Below, piece by piece: positions 1 through 11,566 of a DNA stretch of 64,000 nt (position 1 is its first letter; each line of letters begins with the position of its first letter). Made by a program: the position numbers and the translations under genes. Source of the DNA: Amphiduros pacificus (lineage: Eukaryota; Annelida; Polychaeta; Phyllodocida; Hesionidae); contig OX439012.1 in assembly GCA_949316495.1 (NCBI GenBank), forward strand, positions 29,430,435-29,494,434, read 5' to 3'. The notes beneath the pieces were generated by a model, which saw only the letters and a program-made list of their open reading frames with translations, made no database searches and was not told where the DNA came from.

Positions 1-442
1 TTGGTACATACAATATCCTTTTGTTCAGAACATCATTAAGTGTAAAATATCAAAGCAGTTACTTTTGATTCAAAAAGTCAAAGGTAATATTTGCCTATTG
101 CATTTTGGTTTTTGCCTTTTTCCTCCTTTACATAATCAGAAATATTTGTAATGCATGTGACTAATGACAGATGATTACCCTACCTGACCTTATGGTAAAC
201 CACCCTATAAAATCCATTACACTGATTATGGCCCATTATATTTGAGTCAAAAGGACACACCCATAATACGATATCAGCAAAAACCTCTCATTAAATTTGT
301 AAATCTTCATATCAATATATACTGGTACATGTATCTATATTGTGTGTTTATTAACCTGTTTATCTAGTTTTAAAGGAACTCTTCTCCTATTCACTACTCT
401 TGATGTTGATGATAAATACATGATATGATAGCATTGGAGAAT
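1..442. other. AT-rich single-copy sequence, no gene
   Basis: No repeat, splice-framed exon or recognisable motif seen. The tandem array to its right starts at about 443. Confidence 0.5.
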
Positions 443-3003
443 CGCATTGTATTATATTAATGATGTTGAGCTTCTCCTAGTGTAGCATTGTATTATATTA
501 ATGGTGTTGAGCTTCTCCTAGTGTAGCATTGTATTATATTAATGGTGTTGAGCTTCTCCTAGTGTAGCATTGTATTATATTCATAATGTTGGGCTTCTCC
601 TAGTGTAGCATTGTATCATATTAATGGTGTTGAGCTTCTCCTAGTGTAGTATTGTATTATATCAATGGTGTTGAGCTTCTCCTAGTGTAGCATTGTATTA
701 TATTAATGGTGTTGAGCTTCTCCTAGTGTAGTATTGTATTATATTAATGGTGTTGAGCTTTCCTAGTGTAGCATTGTATTATATTAATGGTGTTGAGCTT
801 CTCCTAGTGAAGTATTGTATTATATTAATGGCGTTGAGCTTCTCCTAGTATAGCATTGTATTATATTCATGATGTTGAGCTTCTTCTAGTGTAGCATTGT
901 ATTATATTAATGGTGTTGAGCTTCTAGTGTAGCATTGTATTATATTAATGGTGTTGAGCTTCTAGTGTAGCATTGTATTATATTAATGGTGTTGAGCTTC
1001 TCCTAGTGTAGCATTGTATAATATTAATGGTGTTTAGCTTTCCTAGTGTAGCATTGTATTATATTAATGGTGTTGAGCTTCTCCTAGTGGAGCATTGTAT
1101 TATATTCATGGTGTTGAGCTTCTCCTAGTGGAGCATTGTATTATATTAATGATGTTGGGCTTCTCCTAGTGTAGCATTGTATTATATTCATGGTGTTGAG
1201 CTTCTCCTAGTGTAGCATTGTATTATATTAATGGTGTTGAGCTTCTCCTAGTATAGCATTGTATTATATTCATGATGTTGAGCTTATTCTAGTGTAGCAT
1301 TTTATTATATTAATGGTGTTGAGCTTCTCCTAGTGTAGTATTGTATTATATTAATGGTGTTGAGCTTCTAGTGTAGCATTGTATTATAATCATGGTGTTG
1401 AGCTTCTCCTAGTGTAGCATTGTATTATATTCATGATGTTGAGCTTCTCCTAGTGTAGCATTGTATTGTATTAATGGTGTTGAGCTTCTCCTAGTGTAGC
1501 ATTGTATTATATTAATGGTGTTGAGCTTCTCCTAGTGGAGCATTGTATTATATTAATGGTGTTGGGCTTCTCCTAGTGTAGCATTGTATTATATTCATGG
1601 TGTTGAGCTTCTCCTAGTGTAGCATTGTATTATATTAATGGTGTTGAGCTTCTCCTAGTATAGCATTGTATTATATTCATGATGTTGAGCTTATTCTAGT
1701 GTAGCATTGTATTATATTAATGGTGTTGAGCTTCTCCTAGTGTAGTATTGTATTATATTAATGGTGTTGAGCTTCTAGTGTAGCATTGTATTATAATCAT
1801 GGTGTTGAGCTTCTCCTAGTGTAGCATTGTATTATATTGATGGTGTTGAGCTTCTCCTAGTATAGCATTGTATTATATTCATGATGTTGAGCTTCTTCTA
1901 GTGTAGCATTGTATTATATTAATGGTGTTGAGCTTCTAGTATAGCATTGTATTATATTCATGATGTTGAGCTTCTCCTAGTGTAGCATTGTATTATATTA
2001 ATGGTGTTGAGCTTCTCCTAGTATAGTATTGTATTATATTAATGGTGTTGAGCTTCTCCTAGTGTAGAATTGTGTTATATTAATGGTGTTGAGCTTCTCC
2101 TAGTGTAGCATTGTATTTTATTAATGGTGTTGAGCTTCTCCTAGTGTAGCATTGTATTGTATTAATGGTGTTGAGCTTCTCCTAGTGTAGTATTGTATTA
2201 TATTAATGATGTTGGGCTTCTCATAGTGTAGCATTGTATTATATTCATGATGTTGGGCTTCTCCTAGTGTAGCATTGTATTATATTAATGGTGTTGAGCT
2301 TCTCCTAGTGTAGCATTGTATTTTATTAATGGTGTTGAGCTTCTCCTAGTGTAGCATTGTATTGTATTAATGGTGTTGAGCTTCTCCTAGTGTAGTATTG
2401 TATTATATTAATGATGTTGGACTTCTCCTAGTGTAGCATTGCATTATATTCATGATGTTGGGCTTCTCCTAGTGTAGCATTGTATTATATTAATGGTGTT
2501 GAGCTTCTCCTAGTGTAGCATTGTATTTTATTAATGGTGTTGAGCTTCTCCGAGTGTAGCATTGTATTGTATTAATGGTGTTGAGCTTTCCTAGTGTAGC
2601 ATTGTATTATATTCATGATGTTGGGCTTCTCCTAGTGTAGCATTGTATTATATTCATGATGTTGAGCTTCTCCTAGTGTAGCATTGTGTTATATTAATGG
2701 TGTTGAGCTTCACCTGAACAGAATTTGAATGACTGCTGACCCGCCACTGACTGGTGGCCTGAGGTGGCATCTGACAGGTGAGTTGGTGACCTGAGCATGA
2801 ACTGCCCCCTCATGCTAGGCCTTAATAGAAAGTGATTCTGTTCACCTCTAACCTCGGTTAAATAATATCTAACCTCTCATTATATTAATGGTGATGAGCT
2901 TCTCCTAGTGTAGCATTGTATTATATTAATGGTGTTGAACTTCTCCTAGTGTAGCATTGTATTATATTAATGATGTTGAGCTTCTCCTAGTGTATTATTG
3001 TTT
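443..3003. repeat. 41-bp minisatellite, about 58 copies
   Basis: A 41-bp unit containing the steps GAGCTTCTCCTAGTGTAGC and ATTGTATTATATTAATGG is repeated head to tail, with 38-bp variants that lack three bases in the CTCCTAG part. Variant units recur in blocks: a rare TTATTCTAG variant at about 1284 returns at about 1691 in the same company, and a GTATTTTA variant recurs at about 2112, 2318 and 2522, every five units. Single-copy DNA interrupts the array at about 2712-2876. Degenerate traces may run on to about 3260. No coding role is evident. Confidence 0.95.
2715..2844. mobile_element. MITE-like 130-bp insertion in the minisatellite
   Basis: A non-repeat segment sits inside the 41-bp array. 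It is bounded by 10-bp terminal inverted repeats, TGAACAGAAT at 2715-2724 and ATTCTGTTCA at 2835-2844. Its interior holds small palindromes (CCACTGACTGGTGG). No clear target-site duplication is visible, so a short non-autonomous DNA element is only one reading. Confidence 0.35.
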
Positions 3004-4321
3004 TATAGTATGAAAATTGTACAATTTAAATTGACAGATAAGTCATCAGGGGCTGGGATACTGATGTTCACTGTACATCTTGCCATTGTATTTTGATATC
3101 CTCTCAATATAATAAAGACATACAAAACAAATATTGTATTATATCAATAGTGGTGACCCTCTTATGTAGCATCATATTATAACAATGATGTTGAGATTAC
3201 CCTCTGAACACAATATTCTATTGATAGTGTTAAAGTGTACCTATTGGAGCATTGTATTAATGGTATGGAACATATATACATTCACTGCAACACAACCTTA
3301 GTTGCAGTTAGTGATCTTGGGGAAAGTTTCATATCGACCTTATATCACCGACATCACCTTGCTGTGTTCAGTGGCAACCAGTTCACCAAAGAAAACAGAC
3401 CCACAGTCACGTGCATGGTATATTATTATACCAAAACAGCATGCCTCTTTATGTATTTGGTTCCAGGAATACATCTAGTCTAAGTGACTAAGTATGGAAT
3501 ACCTCACTATGGTTATATTGTGTGAGGAGATGTAGTGAACATGTATTAGCACAGCTGCATCTCTGGGTGAGCTACCTGGTCCATTGTACTCATTGTTTAT
3601 GGAGAGAGTACGGATTTGTCTTTATTGTATTTCATACATGTTTATATACATGTGAATGGATACCACTTTTATTATACTTTGAAACTATTTCAAGCTGTCT
3701 TATGATGCATTTTATGGAAACTGACGATAGCAAGGTCATTGATTCAAAACCAGACATGAGAGACGAAAGGAGATAAATAAAAATGTTAGTAACCGTTAAT
3801 TTAGAAACCATATTAGAGTCATATAAACATAAAATGAAAATAATAAGTCTTTTCTATGAAAAAACTGTATGTGTGAAATATTTGCAATAGTAAAATTATA
3901 ATCTGACAAATGCATATGAATTTGACTTTTCATCCAAATTCCATAACTAAAGCTGTATGGGAAATGTTTTAAGCTATGTTTCTGGGTTGGATAACTGTTC
4001 ATTTGTACTCAATCTTATACAGATAGTACATATTTATCAAAATGGTGCATACATGTTCAATATACATGTGAATGAAAGAAATCGTGCCAAACCCACCAGT
4101 TTGTTATTGATAAGCATAGGCCAATGCTCTGAGAGATATGCTGATCATTACTTTTTTGCTATGTCTGTGACCATTTTCTTGAAATTGCTTCATAAATGAT
4201 CATTTAAATCCTTTCCCAAAGCAGCCCTGAGCAGATGATAACTGCGACCTAACTAAATAAAGGGCAGAATATCAGAGAAATGTCTCCCAATCACTGCAGA
4301 AGATATGCATTTTAAATGCAT
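3004..4321. other. Downstream flank of the SUEL-CUB gene, no gene seen
   Basis: AT-rich DNA with degenerate minisatellite remnants near 3130-3260. The longest open frame, 82 residues at 3235-3483, has no recognisable domain or splice context. Further exons of the minus-strand gene could lie here if exon 4 is not terminal, but none is convincing. Confidence 0.4.
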
Positions 4322-4327
4322 TTTATT
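4322..4327 (-). promoter_or_regulatory. Candidate poly(A) signal of the SUEL-CUB gene
   Basis: AATAAA on the minus strand about 180 bases past the exon 4 stop codon. This would give a short 3' UTR and fits exon 4 being the last exon. The hexamer is common in AT-rich DNA, so it counts only as position-consistent. Confidence 0.35.
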
Positions 4328-4505
4328 ATTGACTTCACAGATTAAAACCGCAGTTGAAAAAGGAATGCTCTCCTTTGCGGTTCCCATTGTTGCTAGGAGT
4401 AGTTCTATATATCAAACGAACTTTAGCTTTGTGTCCATTAAATGTTTACTTACTTTAGAGAAATAAAGACCTCTTACGTTCTGAAAACAGAAAGCCAGAT
4501 CACAT

Positions 4506-4978
4506 TTAAGTACGCTGAAGCCTATACACACCTGTATAACGCATTAACAAGGAATGCTTTTTGTCTGATCTCCTCAACACAGTATATACTGTCAATTCAT
4601 TCCCTATTGAAGTAAAAACTAGATTTTGCCTCTCTGAGAAGACATCAGTGCAGAGGTCTATTCGTCTTTTCTGGTCGTAGCTATCCTGAATCGTGATGAA
4701 ACCGGAACAACTTGCGCTGGGACTTGTTTTTGATGGGTTCCTACTATGAGCACCTGAGGACCGCCCCTGAGGCCAAATTGGTCCAATACGTGATGGGTGA
4801 AGGGCAAAGTTATACAAATATAGGTTAATTTTCTGTCCTTCCTGGACTTTGATATTAAAGGAGCACCTTTGAGGCGCGTGTTTGCTGTCCAACATTAACG
4901 TCGGATTGCCTACAATATATCCTTGCGCCTTTTTTAGCCGAACTACTTCCTGGCCCCAGCAGTCCTTCGCTTCTACAG
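4506..4978 (-). CDS. Exon 4 (likely terminal): CUB-like domain and stop
   Basis: The acceptor is a strong pyrimidine run plus CAG at 4979-4981. Entered in phase 1, the frame runs 156 codons to a TAA at 4506-4508. It encodes residues 119-274. The CUB pattern is C124 (DCWGQ), C156 (RCSFNI), C208 (SCSGFITIQDSY) and C227 (LCTDVF), then NLVFTSIGNELTVYTV and a closing LLMRYTGV, which match the C1-C2/C3-C4 spacing and last strands of CUB domains. Unusual: about 30 Ser/Pro/Gly-rich residues separate the second and third pairs of strands (about 178-207), where most CUB domains have a short turn, and the usual acidic calcium residues are not apparent. A GT at 4530-4531 could act as an internal donor, but the frame reads on to the stop without it. 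Confidence 0.8.
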
Positions 4979-5166
4979 CTGAAAGAAAAAGGAAATTTTA
5001 TATCATAATCTGACACGTTGTCCTTTATATGCGAGGTATTTTCTATAAGACATCCTATTATTCTAGGTATAAGGAAGTGTTCTTTCATAACTATTAGGTT
5101 TTGTACATGTCTAGGGAAGTGGGGAAGGTCAAATTGGGACTATTTGGATCAGGAAAAATGAAATAT

Positions 5167-5216
5167 GTACATACCTATATTGATAACACTTTTTGTACAT
5201 ACCTATATTGATAACA

Positions 5217-5222
<6 letters not shown>
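5167..5222 (+). repeat. Tandem 28-bp TA-tract flank, two copies
   Basis: Two adjacent copies of a 28-base sequence containing ACCTATATTGATAACACTTT lie at 5167-5194 and 5195-5222 and run straight into the (TA)n tract. A third copy of the core lies at about 5888-5916, also beside a TA tract. Confidence 0.85.

Positions 5223-5290
<68 letters not shown>
5221..5290. repeat. (TA)n tract, 70 bp
   Basis: Pure dinucleotide run in intron 3. It is self-complementary and likely length-variable. Confidence 0.95.
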
Positions 5291-5295
<5 letters not shown>

Positions 5296-5635
5296 TAATG
5301 TTGTATGACTTGTTCATTATAATATACCACAGACGATCAACGAATTTTCATATAAAAAAATCATCCCTTCACAGGGCTTGAATTTTATAGCCATTTAAAG
5401 ATTTCCGGAAAGAGATTTATGGAACTATCCCTTGCACAAATTCAACAATTTATCTTGATCATGAAGCTATCCCTATGATATACAAAATTAGCATTTTTAA
5501 ATACAAAGATATATGTTATTTCAGCGCCGTGAACAGACATCAGAGCCATGAACAACCCTAGTCTGGATTCGGCGCTATACATGTCTTGTTAGTTTTATTA
5601 TATAGTTGATTATATGTGACTTGATGGGTTCTCAC

Positions 5636-5785
5636 CTTTGATACAGGTGTGTTCAGCTTCCAGGTAGGATTTGAAGTCTCGGGAGCAGGGTTGCACTATT
5701 TTGTCCAGGTCATTCACCTCCAACCTGCATGACTGTCTGCCAGAGCAAATCGTGTCCATGTAGGCCAGCACATCAGCGCTACAAC
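5636..5785 (-). CDS. Exon 3: second half of the SUEL lectin domain
   Basis: 150 bases, phase 1 at both ends, acceptor TTTGCAG and donor GTGAGA. It encodes residues 69-117, with cysteines C69, C81, C87, C101 and C115 in the SUEL pattern: ICSGRQSCRLEV, then QPCSRDFKSYLEAEHTC. Family members usually read DPC followed by a KYL-type motif; here the Asp is Gln and the lysine is Ser. It joins in frame to exon 2 upstream and exon 4 downstream. Confidence 0.85.
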
Positions 5786-5923
5786 CTGCAAAGCAAATCC
5801 ATTATTACCCACATATTCTTGTGACATCACCTTGACCACAGGCTTCTCATAAAGACAAAACTTGCCTGTATCAGCATTATGTTAGAAATACATACCTATA
5901 TTGATAACACTTTTTATTTTGCA

Positions 5924-5995
<72 letters not shown>

Positions 5996-8900
5996 GTTAG
6001 AAATACATTTGAAAGTGAAAAACTATCAGTGGGCTTGGTTACACACAATAACTTCCGTGTGCACTCTTTGCCTCTTATCCCGCCAAGAGGAAAAAAATAT
6101 TATTATCAAAGCATTATATTTGAAAGCTTTTAGATTTATTTCTAATCACAACTTGGGTTTGATTTTCTTAAACACTATTAAGGTTATCAATAGAAGCCTG
6201 CCAACTGGACTCAATGCCCTCTCTTTTCAAAGAGCAGCTGATGATATTTATTTTGCATTATCACACAGACCACGGCCACAATCATGGAGAACTGGCTGGA
6301 GTGAGAAAGAACCAAGTTAAATATATCCATTTATCTCGAACATGAGGCATGACAGAAAAGCTTATTCTAACCAGAAATCGATGGTGATTTATGGCGATTT
6401 ATGGTGATTTATGTTGATTTATAGTGGTTTATAGTGAATTCAAGCTGTTTTATCATGTATACCTGGAAAATAACAATAGTAAGGTCAATGACATGTATTC
6501 CTGATCTATGAAATATCGCGATAATCGTTTGAAGAATCAAATTGGAAATTAAAATCATATATGAAATATGAAAGAGGATATGAAAAACCTTTTTTTTTGT
6601 TTTTTTTTGTTTTTTGTAAAATAAATCCACTTTATGCAGGTTTTATCTGAAGTAAAACATATCACGTGTTTAACATTTACTGTGATAATATTATCATTTT
6701 ATGTACGCATTAACATTTGAATTTGAGAGCTTGCCCTTCCATATTTGATGTCTGAGTCATGTAGTCATGTAGTCAAATATATACATATATATATACATAT
6801 ATATATACATATATAAGCTTGACGACGATCACAGTTCCTGGCCAATACCAACAACGGTTTCAATCTGATTCGATCTCATCAGTTGGATGGGGATTGACTG
6901 GATTATCCTAATTCTTGTTCATATTGGATCTTGTGGAGGTGTCAGCACCTCTGGAGGTGCTGTTCCTTCACTTGTAGTACCTCAAGACTTGAGGTGTTCT
7001 GGGTTTCTATCAGCTCCTGGGTTGAGGTGCTATTGAGAAACCTTTGTTTTTTGGGGCTTTACGCAGGTTACAGATGAGTTGTAACACATTTTACTTATGT
7101 TGTAGATTTTTCTGCATTTTCTTGGGAGGTTTTTCCGACTTTTTGTCGATTCGAAAATGTTTGATCTCTAATCTTTAATTCTTTTTAAATTAACGGACTC
7201 TCTCCCTTACGGCCTCCAGACTATTTAGTTTATTTTACTCTTCGTAACGTCCGGCGCTGGGTTAGAATGTCCATTTCTTAAACGAATTTCTTGATCTCGT
7301 TTCTTTCTTTTGTTGTGTATACCAGAATTTTTCAATAATCTTATAGGATAAGATTATATATAGGATATATATATATATATATATGATATATATGATTATG
7401 ATAATATGTACGTTTCATTTACACATTTCTTTTTTCTGGAAACGTTTAAGGTAGACCTGTATTGACAACATATGTGAGCACAGGAGATTAAACTAGAAAG
7501 AAACATGTCTTCTTAGAAGGCCCAGCCAAAAAGATCTGTTTCTCATCACAACCTTTTTTAACACCTCTCTTCTCTATTATTTAAAAAAAAGCGGAAAAGT
7601 AAAACCAAGATTATGTTCTTGGTCTTAATTGAATCATGGAAAGGATCAGTTTATTTTTTTTGGGTCGACATCTATCACATATATATTCAGAACAAAACAT
7701 TCTAACATTTTTGAAGGAGGAGTCGAGAAAAATATATAACTATCATTATATTAAGTCTGATTTTTATCAAGAATGTATAATAAATTTTATATTTCATCAG
7801 ATGGGAAAGCCCAAAATCACAAAGTTGGAGAATGAACTGTGATTACGTGTACAGTATATATCATAAAATGTCATTTAGCCAGCCGTTTATCGGTAATGCC
7901 TGACATCAAATGTACAGTTGTCAAGAGGTTGCTATGAAAGCTTCTAAAAATAAACGTGATATATGTATAATAGCGGAGACCGCTTAAGTTGAAATATCTT
8001 GCAGATTCTCTCAGAAGAAAGTGCTTTTTTTACTTTGACTCAATTCTATTCTGATCTATTTCCATATCAAAGTATAGCAACAACAATATAGTACAGGTAA
8101 GGAGTGACATGGCTTAATGTTAAATGTCTGTCCAAATGTAGGCTGTAAACTAAACGTTCAAATAAGGGCTATAAACTAAACGATCAAAACGCAGTTGGGG
8201 ACTTTTTATGGATCAAATAAATACATGATTGTGTAAATAGCATCGTTTTCAACAGGACAATAATAATTTTTAGAAAGAAATATTTTTATTTTAAGAGACT
8301 ATATATATGAGCACCAATGAGCAACCTATTACTTGAAACCTGAGGAGAACACATTTTCAACCTCCATTCAGCGACAGGAGAACATAATTATATTCAAAGT
8401 TTTAGTGTTCTCAAGACTGTCATGTGAGCAATTTCTATCATGTAAAAAACCCCCAAAAAACAACATGTCAACACTTTATCAATGCTGTTTGTGTAAGTTT
8501 TCAAGTATTGTACTTGAAGCCAGACAGAGCCAAAGCATATGGTTGTTTATGATATGTTTGCCTCATGAATTGCAGCTGTATTGTACAGCAGACATTATAT
8601 GTCTACAGGATGTAACCATATATAGCACAGCTGTAATATGATCAGATAATTGCACAATCTCGTGCTTGGTCAGATCCCATGATAAAGGTCTATCTGGTTT
8701 CTTCAACATGGAATGTATTGCATATGACACTAGTTCATACAATTTTCACTCACCATATATACTAACGGAGTTGAACAGCTGGCTTCAAATATTAACACAA
8801 GAATTGCTCTTTTATATGATAAGTCATTTATATATTTGTGAGAGTGACCCAGAATGAAAACATTTTGTATTCTTTGAAGTTGTCTATGTCTATTTTATAT

Positions 8901-9114
8901 TATATTGTATTGTATATTCTGTTTTGCATTACGCCCATCCTAATTGATGTGAAATATTTTCAATGCTAAAATACTTTCTTACGACAAAGGATATTTTGCC
9001 TTTGTGAAATAAAAGTACTTCAAGAGCTTGACATGCTCATTTATTATCACATAATATAGTAATATTGTGAAAGATGTTTTGTTGCATATTGTATTGTCAG
9101 AAATATAGACTTAC
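5786..9114 (-). other. Intron 2 of the SUEL-CUB gene
   Basis: 3.3 kb with donor GTAAGT at 9114. It holds a 97-bp insertion carrying a TA tract (about 5894-5990), a short GATTTATGGT-type repeat at about 6370-6435, TA-rich runs near 6780-6815 and 7360-7390, and a non-repetitive GC-richer stretch at about 6815-7260 with small GGAGGTGC palindromes. No other exon recognised. Confidence 0.7.
5876..6008. mobile_element. 97-bp TA-tract insert flanked by an 18-bp direct repeat
   Basis: The 18-base sequence ATTATGTTAGAAATACAT occurs at 5876-5893 and again at 5991-6008. Between the copies lie ACCTATATTGATAACACTTT, a short AT-rich link and about 64 bases of (AT)n. The pattern looks like a target-site duplication around a small inserted unit, and the unit's core is shared with 5167-5222. 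Slippage-linked duplication is the alternative. Confidence 0.5.
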
Positions 9115-9240
9115 CTATAGACATTCCACTGATGCAAAGTCCTGCCCTCATCCGCCCATAGATGGCGCTCTTCATTGATATAACCTCGCCTTCGTTGCAC
9201 GTGATTTCAAACATTTCCCGTGAGCAATACTCTCGGACCC
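9115..9240 (-). CDS. Exon 2: first half of the SUEL lectin domain
   Basis: 126 bases, phase 1 at both ends. The acceptor is a T-rich run ending TTTTAAG and the donor is GTAAGT, a near-consensus site. It encodes residues 27-67: EYCSREMFEITCNEGEVI, then SMKSAIYGR and LCISGMSI. The YGR signature of rhamnose/galactose-binding SUEL lectins is present, but the usual ANYGR asparagine is Ile. Cysteines C31, C40 and C61 complete an eight-cysteine domain with exon 3. Splitting a SUEL domain by a phase 1 intron leaves both halves in frame here. Confidence 0.85.
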
Positions 9241-9638
9241 CTTAAAAGAAATAAAAACAATTGTTCATATCAATAAAACAAAAGGAATGTGTTTTTTTAG
9301 ATATCTGCTTAGCAAGGTATCTATATAATGAATGATTTATATTTTGAGTGTCTCCCCTGTCTTAGATGAGCGTATTTCTATCTTCGATTACTAACATGGC
9401 GTCAACATTAATTTTACAAACCAAATCCCTCCTTGTGAAAAGAACACACTCTAAAGAGAAAGAAAACATTGATTGACAGTTCATCTGCCGTCTGAGCTGA
9501 AACTATCCATCTTGTTAATTGGAAATTGTAGCAATAGCCTATGGCTGAAACCTTAAACATCTAATCTGGATTTCATCATGACTTTGCCTGGGTCTGCCAA
9601 GAAATAGGTCCTAACCATAACAAGCTTGCATAGGAGGC

Positions 9639-9710
9639 AGGCAGTGGCGCAGTTGTGAGAGTTTTCTCTCATGGTTAAGGTCATGGTTTTGATTACTGGT
9701 TTGAATAAGG
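9639..9710 (+). mobile_element. Degraded tRNA-type SINE head
   Basis: An A-box-like TGGCGCAGTTGTGAGAG is followed after about 30 bases by a worn B-box-like GGTTTTGATTACTGG. It resembles the 5' head of the nearby SINEs with substitutions, and no tail is visible. Old fragment. Confidence 0.4.
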
Positions 9711-9722
9711 ACTTAATGTTGT

Positions 9723-10051
9723 TTGTTTGTTTGTTTGTTTGGGGTTTTACATCACTTTCAACATTATTTCAGTTATTTCGTGATGAGGCCTACTTGTAGC
9801 AGATAGTGCTGCCTCACTGAACCCAGGTGGGTTGTCAAGTCAAGGACCTGCGACATGACAACCCACCTGGTTACAAATTTATAAGGACAACGGTTTAACC
9901 CTTTGGCACAGGCCTCAGCTCATGTGTGAAATTGTATCATGAGTTCAATCTCGGCATGGCCGGGGATCGAACCCACGACCTTTGGATCACCACAGAAGAA
10001 CTGGTGTTTATAAGCTGGTGCTCTAACCAACTGCGCCACGGCCCGTGACCT
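9723..10051 (-). mobile_element. Nearly full-length tRNA-derived SINE (Nin-DC/Meta type)
   Basis: On the minus strand: a tRNA-like head with A box (GTGGCGCAGTTGGTTAG) and B box (GGTTCGATCCC), a middle region with AGGTCCTTGACTTGACAACC, a conserved central domain with TAATGTTGAAAGTGATGT and an (AAAC)n tail. It is flanked by an 11-bp direct repeat, CTTAATGTTGT, at 9712-9722 and 10052-10062, a clean target-site duplication. It shares structure with the 53.4-kb copy. Non-coding and LINE-mobilised. Confidence 0.9.
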
Positions 10052-11171
10052 CTTAATGTTGTCTAGATGCATGTTTAATAAAAGGTGAATATTCTTGTTT
10101 TGCGTTCCATCTAGTGCCCAATAACTGTTATTCAACTCATGTTGTCATGGTTATTCTTTGTGGAATGTAATTGAGTAGATATTTATATCTTGGTTGACGA
10201 TAAAGTATTTTTTTTCAATTACATTGCAAATTATAAACAGAATAACAATCTAAAAATCTCGAGACATGTTTCGCCAAAATATCATAGAAAATAATAAATA
10301 TTTGTGATCGAATTGTAGTTATTATTGTATTAACGAAAAATAAATGAGTTTCTTTAACACCAGCTTTTCATCGCGTGATATTTGAGACATTTTAAATTGT
10401 AAATATCAAAATAGGTTCCCAAGTTATAACAAGATTAAACCATACACTGTTAATTTGCATCTCGACAATACCAGGTTTTATCGTATCTAGACAAATGTGT
10501 AAAAGTGTATTTGTAGCAAGAAGAGAAAGTAAGATAAAAAGTTATCGCTCACTCTGACAATGATATGCTAATTAAATTATTCAGTCCAGTACCTGTCAAT
10601 ATAGTTATAAGCCGAAGGACGGGTCTTGAAGGGAATGAAACGTGTTGCATATTTTGTTGTCATATATTCTAATATATTGTAAGGTAATGACCGTCTATAA
10701 GACAGAAATATCATGTACGTGGCAAATGTGATGTCTCATTGCCATGGTAACAGCTAGAAAATAGTGGCACTTATGATATTGTTGTATCTTTTATATCACT
10801 TAATCATAATGTTTACCGATGGAGATAATCTGATGGAGATATTTGAGAAATGATTAGGTTAGGGACGGACCATTACTCGTTCAGGTGGCGGAGGAAAATA
10901 AATCTGCCGTTCTTTGCAAATCATCTCCAAGGTCATTTCACGGAACCAAAAGTTATCTACATTTTCTCATATTCTTTTTTTCTGGGTCAGTTTGGCCATC
11001 AATTATTTAATCTGAACGTACATGTCCGAATATTTGCACTCATATGTTTGTCACTGGATGCATGATTTAGTAGATCATATAATACTTCATTTACACTGAT
11101 TTACAGTTTATATTGATATTTTAAGTAGACAGTCAGTGATTACAGATATCACTTACATATGAATTGTCCTT

Positions 11172-11331
<160 letters not shown>

Positions 11332-11402
11332 AGGCAATCAAAATACATTGGAGTTATATCACTAACAATTTTAAATGTTTTATAGTATATTTTCATGTTG
11401 AG

Positions 11403-11566
11403 CATTGTCCTTTTTGTCATTTATTATATATATATATAATATAATAATATTGTTAATCATTTACACTGATATACATTCGATAAAGCTATTGAAAGTAGTC
11501 ATTTATCGTAGTAGATATCACTTACATATGATTATATATATAATAAATGACAAAGAAGGACAATGT
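11403..11566. repeat. Inverted repeat beside the 151-bp TA tract
   Basis: The arm at about 11403-11437 (ATTGTCCTTTTTGTCATTTA, then TA-rich) returns inverted at about 11533-11566 (ATAATAAATGACAAAGAAGG, then ACAATG), with about 95 bases between. Inside, AGATATCACTTACATATGA repeats a sequence found left of the TA tract at about 11144. Confidence 0.7.

Larger units (their letters stand above)
4979..5635 (-). other. Intron 3 of the SUEL-CUB gene
   Basis: 657 bases, donor GTGAGA at 5635 and acceptor at 4979. It contains a 70-bp (TA)n tract and two tandem copies of a 28-bp sequence beside that tract. No other feature seen. Confidence 0.75.

Noticed and set aside
4454-4480. 27-base microexon after exon 4 on the minus strand, with a strong acceptor and a GTAAGT donor
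   Set aside because: Joined to the possible donor at 4531 it would need a 51-base intron and would reach a stop within nine codons in the required phase. Direct read-through of exon 4 to its stop is simpler.
6815-7260. Non-repetitive GC-richer stretch considered as a small structured RNA gene
   Set aside because: Short GGAGGTGC palindromes only; no match to U1, U2, U4, U6 or tRNA signatures that I can see.
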